IMG/VR virus record: IMGVR_UViG_3300001970_000067
Coordinates: 1-21,125 of that record
Reading direction: 5' to 3' (one strand)
Length of the DNA: 21,125 bases
DNA from: a virus
Below, piece by piece: positions 19,555 to 21,125 of this stretch; position 1 is the stretch's first letter, and every line of letters starts with the position of its first letter. A model generated the notes under the pieces. It did not search any database. It saw only the letters and a list, made by a program, of their open reading frames with translations, and was not told the origin of the DNA. A program made the position numbers and the translations under genes.

Positions 19555-19872
19555 ATGTCAGATTACTTCTCCACCAACACCGCCATGCTGCCGCTGTTCG
19601 CACCGGCGGCACGGAAGCAACACCCGGCAACGTCACATGCCGCAGCGGCAAAAGCAAAGTCGTTTCAACGAGGCCATGCGGCGAAGATCCTGGCGGCCCT
19701 CGAGCACGGGCCGGCCGGGCAGAGCGAGATCGGCCGGCGGGCCGGGCTGCAGCCGCACCAGGTCAACAAGCGGCTAAACGAGCTGGCGATCGCTGGGGCG
19801 ATTGAGCTGACAGGGCTGCTGTGCGAAAGCAGCAGCGGGGGCAAAGAGAGGCAGTGGAGGAGGTGCTCCTAA
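19555..19872 (+). CDS. Winged-helix DNA-binding protein
   Basis: A 105-residue protein with AAGGAGCGACAAGG before ATG 19555. Residues about 43-90 (AAKILAALEHGPAGQSEIGRRAGLQPHQVNKRLNELAIAGAIELTG) read as a MarR/ArsR-like winged helix: SEIGRRAGLQPHQVNKRLNEL is the HTH and the following strands form the wing. The N-terminus is Ala/His-rich and probably flexible. Similar proteins in phages are often replication- or switch-linked regulators; the target is unknown. Its stop lies inside the first copy of the 42-bp repeat. Confidence 0.7.
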   Translation: MSDYFSTNTAMLPLFAPAARKQHPATSHAAAAKAKSFQRGHAAKILAALEHGPAGQSEIGRRAGLQPHQVNKRLNELAIAGAIELTGLLCESSSGGKERQWRRCS

Positions 19873-19912
19873 TCGTATCTGCGGCGTGGCGTTTACGTGC
19901 GGCAGTGGTTGA
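19871..19912 (+). repeat. 42-bp direct repeat, copy 1
   Basis: The 42 bases starting AATCGTATCTGCGGCGTGGC and ending in TGA recur at 20508-20549 with one difference (T at 19893, C in copy 2). In the frame ending at TGA both encode NRICGVAFTCGSG, and the difference is synonymous (Phe). In copy 1 that frame has no ATG, GTG or TTG between an upstream TGA (19808) and the repeat. The repeat ends 26 bases before the ATG of the next gene (19939), exactly as copy 2 does. Confidence 0.85.
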
Positions 19913-19938
19913 GAGCAGAGGAAGCAAAGGAGAGAGCA

Positions 19939-20430
19939 ATGGGTGTTTGTCTGAAGAACGTCGACATGGATTGGTTTAAGGATGAGTCACAGGCCCCAAT
20001 TGGATATGCCTGCATTTCGGCTCTTTACCCCTCGCCAGAAAGGTCGCGAGATCGTGAGCGAGTGCGGCGTGGCATTAGCATGGGAATGGTGACTGCAGCG
20101 CGGCTGGTTAAACGAGCGAAAGATGCCGACAACGGACCCATTTACATCAACGTCAGAGAAGCTGTCGATTGGTTGCAGTCGGAGTATTACGCCGAGCAAG
20201 CCTGCATTCATCATGAGAAATCGCAAAGTAACAACCGCATAGCGTCTGAAGAAAACACGACCTGCGATTTGGAGCAGGCGACGAACGTGCCCCAAGTAGT
20301 TTGCGACCGTCTGGCGGCGGCCTTGGAGCGGATCGCGGAGGCCTTGGAGACGATTGCCACCGACCCGCCCAAAAATTACCACACCTCTTCCGGCCCACTT
20401 TTGCACGCATCTACAGACGGTAACGAATGA
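19939..20430 (+). CDS. Orphan early protein downstream of the repeat
   Basis: A 163-residue protein. ATG 19939 behind AAAGGAGAGA is chosen over the in-frame GTG 19897, which lies inside the repeat. The mid-part (RVRRGISMGMVTAARLVKRAKDADNGPIYINVREAVDWLQSEYYAEQ) could be a helix-turn-helix-like segment. A Ser/Asn-rich linker leads to a helical region (CDRLAAALERIAEALETIA) with heptad-like spacing and a low-complexity tail. AT content is a little higher than in the neighbours. No family is recognised. Confidence 0.6.
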   Translation: MGVCLKNVDMDWFKDESQAPIGYACISALYPSPERSRDRERVRRGISMGMVTAARLVKRAKDADNGPIYINVREAVDWLQSEYYAEQACIHHEKSQSNNRIASEENTTCDLEQATNVPQVVCDRLAAALERIAEALETIATDPPKNYHTSSGPLLHASTDGNE

Positions 20431-20437
20431 ACCAACG

Positions 20438-20466
20438 GTGACGCTGCCGGATGTCGCACGTGACGC
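20438..20466. promoter_or_regulatory. Possible operator half-sites
   Basis: GTGACGCT (20438-20445) and GTGACGC (20460-20466) lie 22 bases apart just upstream of the 19-codon micro-ORF. They match the core of the TAGTGACGCTA motif in the switch region. The match is short and GC-rich, so chance is possible. Confidence 0.25.
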
Positions 20467-20489
20467 GGCCAATACACAAGGGAGGTGAG

Positions 20490-20549
20490 ATGGCAACCAA
20501 GCAACAAAATCGTATCTGCGGCGTGGCGTTCACGTGCGGCAGTGGTTGA
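20490..20549 (+). CDS. 19-codon micro-ORF built on the 42-bp repeat
   Basis: ATG 20490 with GGGAGGTGAG directly upstream opens MATKQQNRICGVAFTCGSG and stops at the TGA of repeat copy 2. The strong ribosome binding site and the synonymous-only difference from copy 1 support translation. It ends 26 bases before the next gene. Possible roles are a leader peptide coupling translation to the next gene, or a small Cys-containing peptide. The function is unknown. Confidence 0.45.
   Translation: MATKQQNRICGVAFTCGSG
20508..20549 (+). repeat. 42-bp direct repeat, copy 2
   Basis: Second copy of the repeat at 19871-19912, 41 of 42 bases identical. Here it forms the 3' part of a micro-ORF with its own ATG and ribosome binding site. 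The flanking sequences of the two copies are unrelated. Confidence 0.85.
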
Positions 20550-20575
20550 TTTGAAAGAAAGATAGGAGGCCAACA

Positions 20576-20977
20576 ATGGCTGGAATGATTATTGAGCTGC
20601 GGCGAAAAGCGAACGGAAGACGAGACGGCAGCTACACGTCTGACGTCCGTGTGTTTAGGACGTTGCCAAAAACAAAAGGCGCATCGCCGTCTCTTCGGGT
20701 TCGCATTGCTGACAGGGTACTAACTCAATGCGGCTGGAATCGTGGCGATTTTGTAACGCTTGACTACGACGTCGTTGAGGGTCTTTTTAGCATGCGTCCG
20801 GCCGACAAGAAATCGGGCAATAAACTGAGCGTTGACAAGAAAAAACGCGCTCCCTCTGGCGTCAGGTTCGTGGTTGAAATGTCTCATTTGGTGCTGTTTG
20901 GGCTCAAAGAAGATATCGGCTACGACTGTTCAGTCGTTATCGCATCACAAGATCTTCTTACCTTCAAGAGGTCGTAA
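20576..20977 (+). CDS. Orphan basic protein, AbrB-like fold possible
   Basis: A 133-residue basic protein with AGGAGG before ATG 20576. The middle part (SLRVRIADRVLTQCGWNRGDFVTLDYDVVEGLFSMRPADKK) has the order of a swapped-hairpin AbrB-type segment: strand, helix, CGWxRGDxVxLxxD turn, strand. A Lys-rich linker and a second beta-rich segment (VRFVVEMSHLVLFGLKEDI) follow. It could be a DNA-binding regulator, but similarity is by eye only. It is the second gene preceded by the 42-bp repeat at a 26-base distance. Confidence 0.6.
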   Translation: MAGMIIELRRKANGRRDGSYTSDVRVFRTLPKTKGASPSLRVRIADRVLTQCGWNRGDFVTLDYDVVEGLFSMRPADKKSGNKLSVDKKKRAPSGVRFVVEMSHLVLFGLKEDIGYDCSVVIASQDLLTFKRS

Positions 20978-21060
20978 ACAACATTGCCCACGTGATAGGC
21001 ACTTTGCCCGGTCAACGCGGGCTGGGTGGAATAAAAATCGCACCACGCAAGGAGGGTTCC

Positions 21061-21125
21061 GTGGACGCCGATGACATGAAGACGCTGCAGCACATGGAAT
21101 ACAAGGTGTATGCCTTGGTTAAGGC
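21061..21125 (+). CDS. Start of the next early gene (partial)
   Basis: GTG 21061 follows AAGGAGGG (21049-21056) and opens a frame that runs to the window edge. It reads MDADDMKTLQHMEYKVYALV then Lys (ending mid-codon). The helical, charged start gives no family. The gap 20978-21060 before it shows only a weak AT-rich stretch near 21031 and no clear promoter. Confidence 0.5.
   Translation, partial: MDADDMKTLQHMEYKVYALVK

Noticed and set aside
1-21125. CRISPR array, rRNA or complete tRNA gene, transposase
   Set aside because: I found no regularly spaced repeat array, no rRNA or intact tRNA signature, and no transposase-like protein or terminal inverted repeats.

Overview
The window is part of a GC-rich temperate siphovirus genome, most likely an integrated prophage. 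Several small orphan genes resemble those of Planctomycetota phages, so I favour a planctomycete host. That call rests on family resemblance and composition; no host flank or host RNA gene is present. Both ends cut through genes. Terminase, portal and capsid genes would lie to the left, and more early genes to the right.

Layout: (1) 1-7423, tail module on the plus strand: the end of an upstream gene, three small tail-tube-like genes that look like tandem relatives, a tail assembly chaperone whose second part is in the -1 frame, a tape measure gene, and tail-tip or fibre genes. From about 5330 to 7430 the DNA is visibly AT-richer than its surroundings, which suggests a swapped tail-tip cassette. 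(2) 7410-10311, accessory enzymes: a mannosyltransferase-like glycosyltransferase, a small HEIIH metalloprotease-like protein, a metallophosphoesterase, a short helical protein and a DUF6378-like protein. (3) 10345-11372, two beta-rich probable virion surface proteins. (4) 11369-14564, a tightly overlapped cassette of small membrane or exported proteins around a membrane-anchored papain-like cysteine peptidase. It looks like a lysis or envelope cassette with no recognisable lysozyme or amidase. (5) 14633-15703, minus strand: a tyrosine integrase followed by an overlooked 54-codon membrane protein. (6) 15704-16781, the switch region: an excisionase-like gene, a small helix-turn-helix gene, a hydrophobic micro-ORF, several sigma70-like promoters and a repeated operator-like motif, TAGCGTNACTA. 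Two promoters place the predicted start of transcription on the A of an ATG, which implies leaderless mRNAs. (7) 16782-21125, early genes on the plus strand: small orphans, a CsrA homologue preceded by GGA-loop hairpins, a Sak4-like RecA-fold ATPase paired with an SSB-like protein ending in DDIPF, a winged-helix protein, and two orphans each preceded by the same 42-bp repeat.

How it fits together: integrase, Xis-like and HTH genes control lysogeny; CsrA could regulate phage or host mRNAs; Sak4 and the SSB-like protein form a recombination pair; the left half builds the tail and the middle releases virions. The points most worth a second look are the 42-bp repeat, whose two copies differ only by a synonymous base and sit at the same distance from the next start codon; the CsrA-site-like leader of csrA; the operator and leaderless-promoter array; the hidden membrane gene behind the integrase; and the peptidase-centred cassette.
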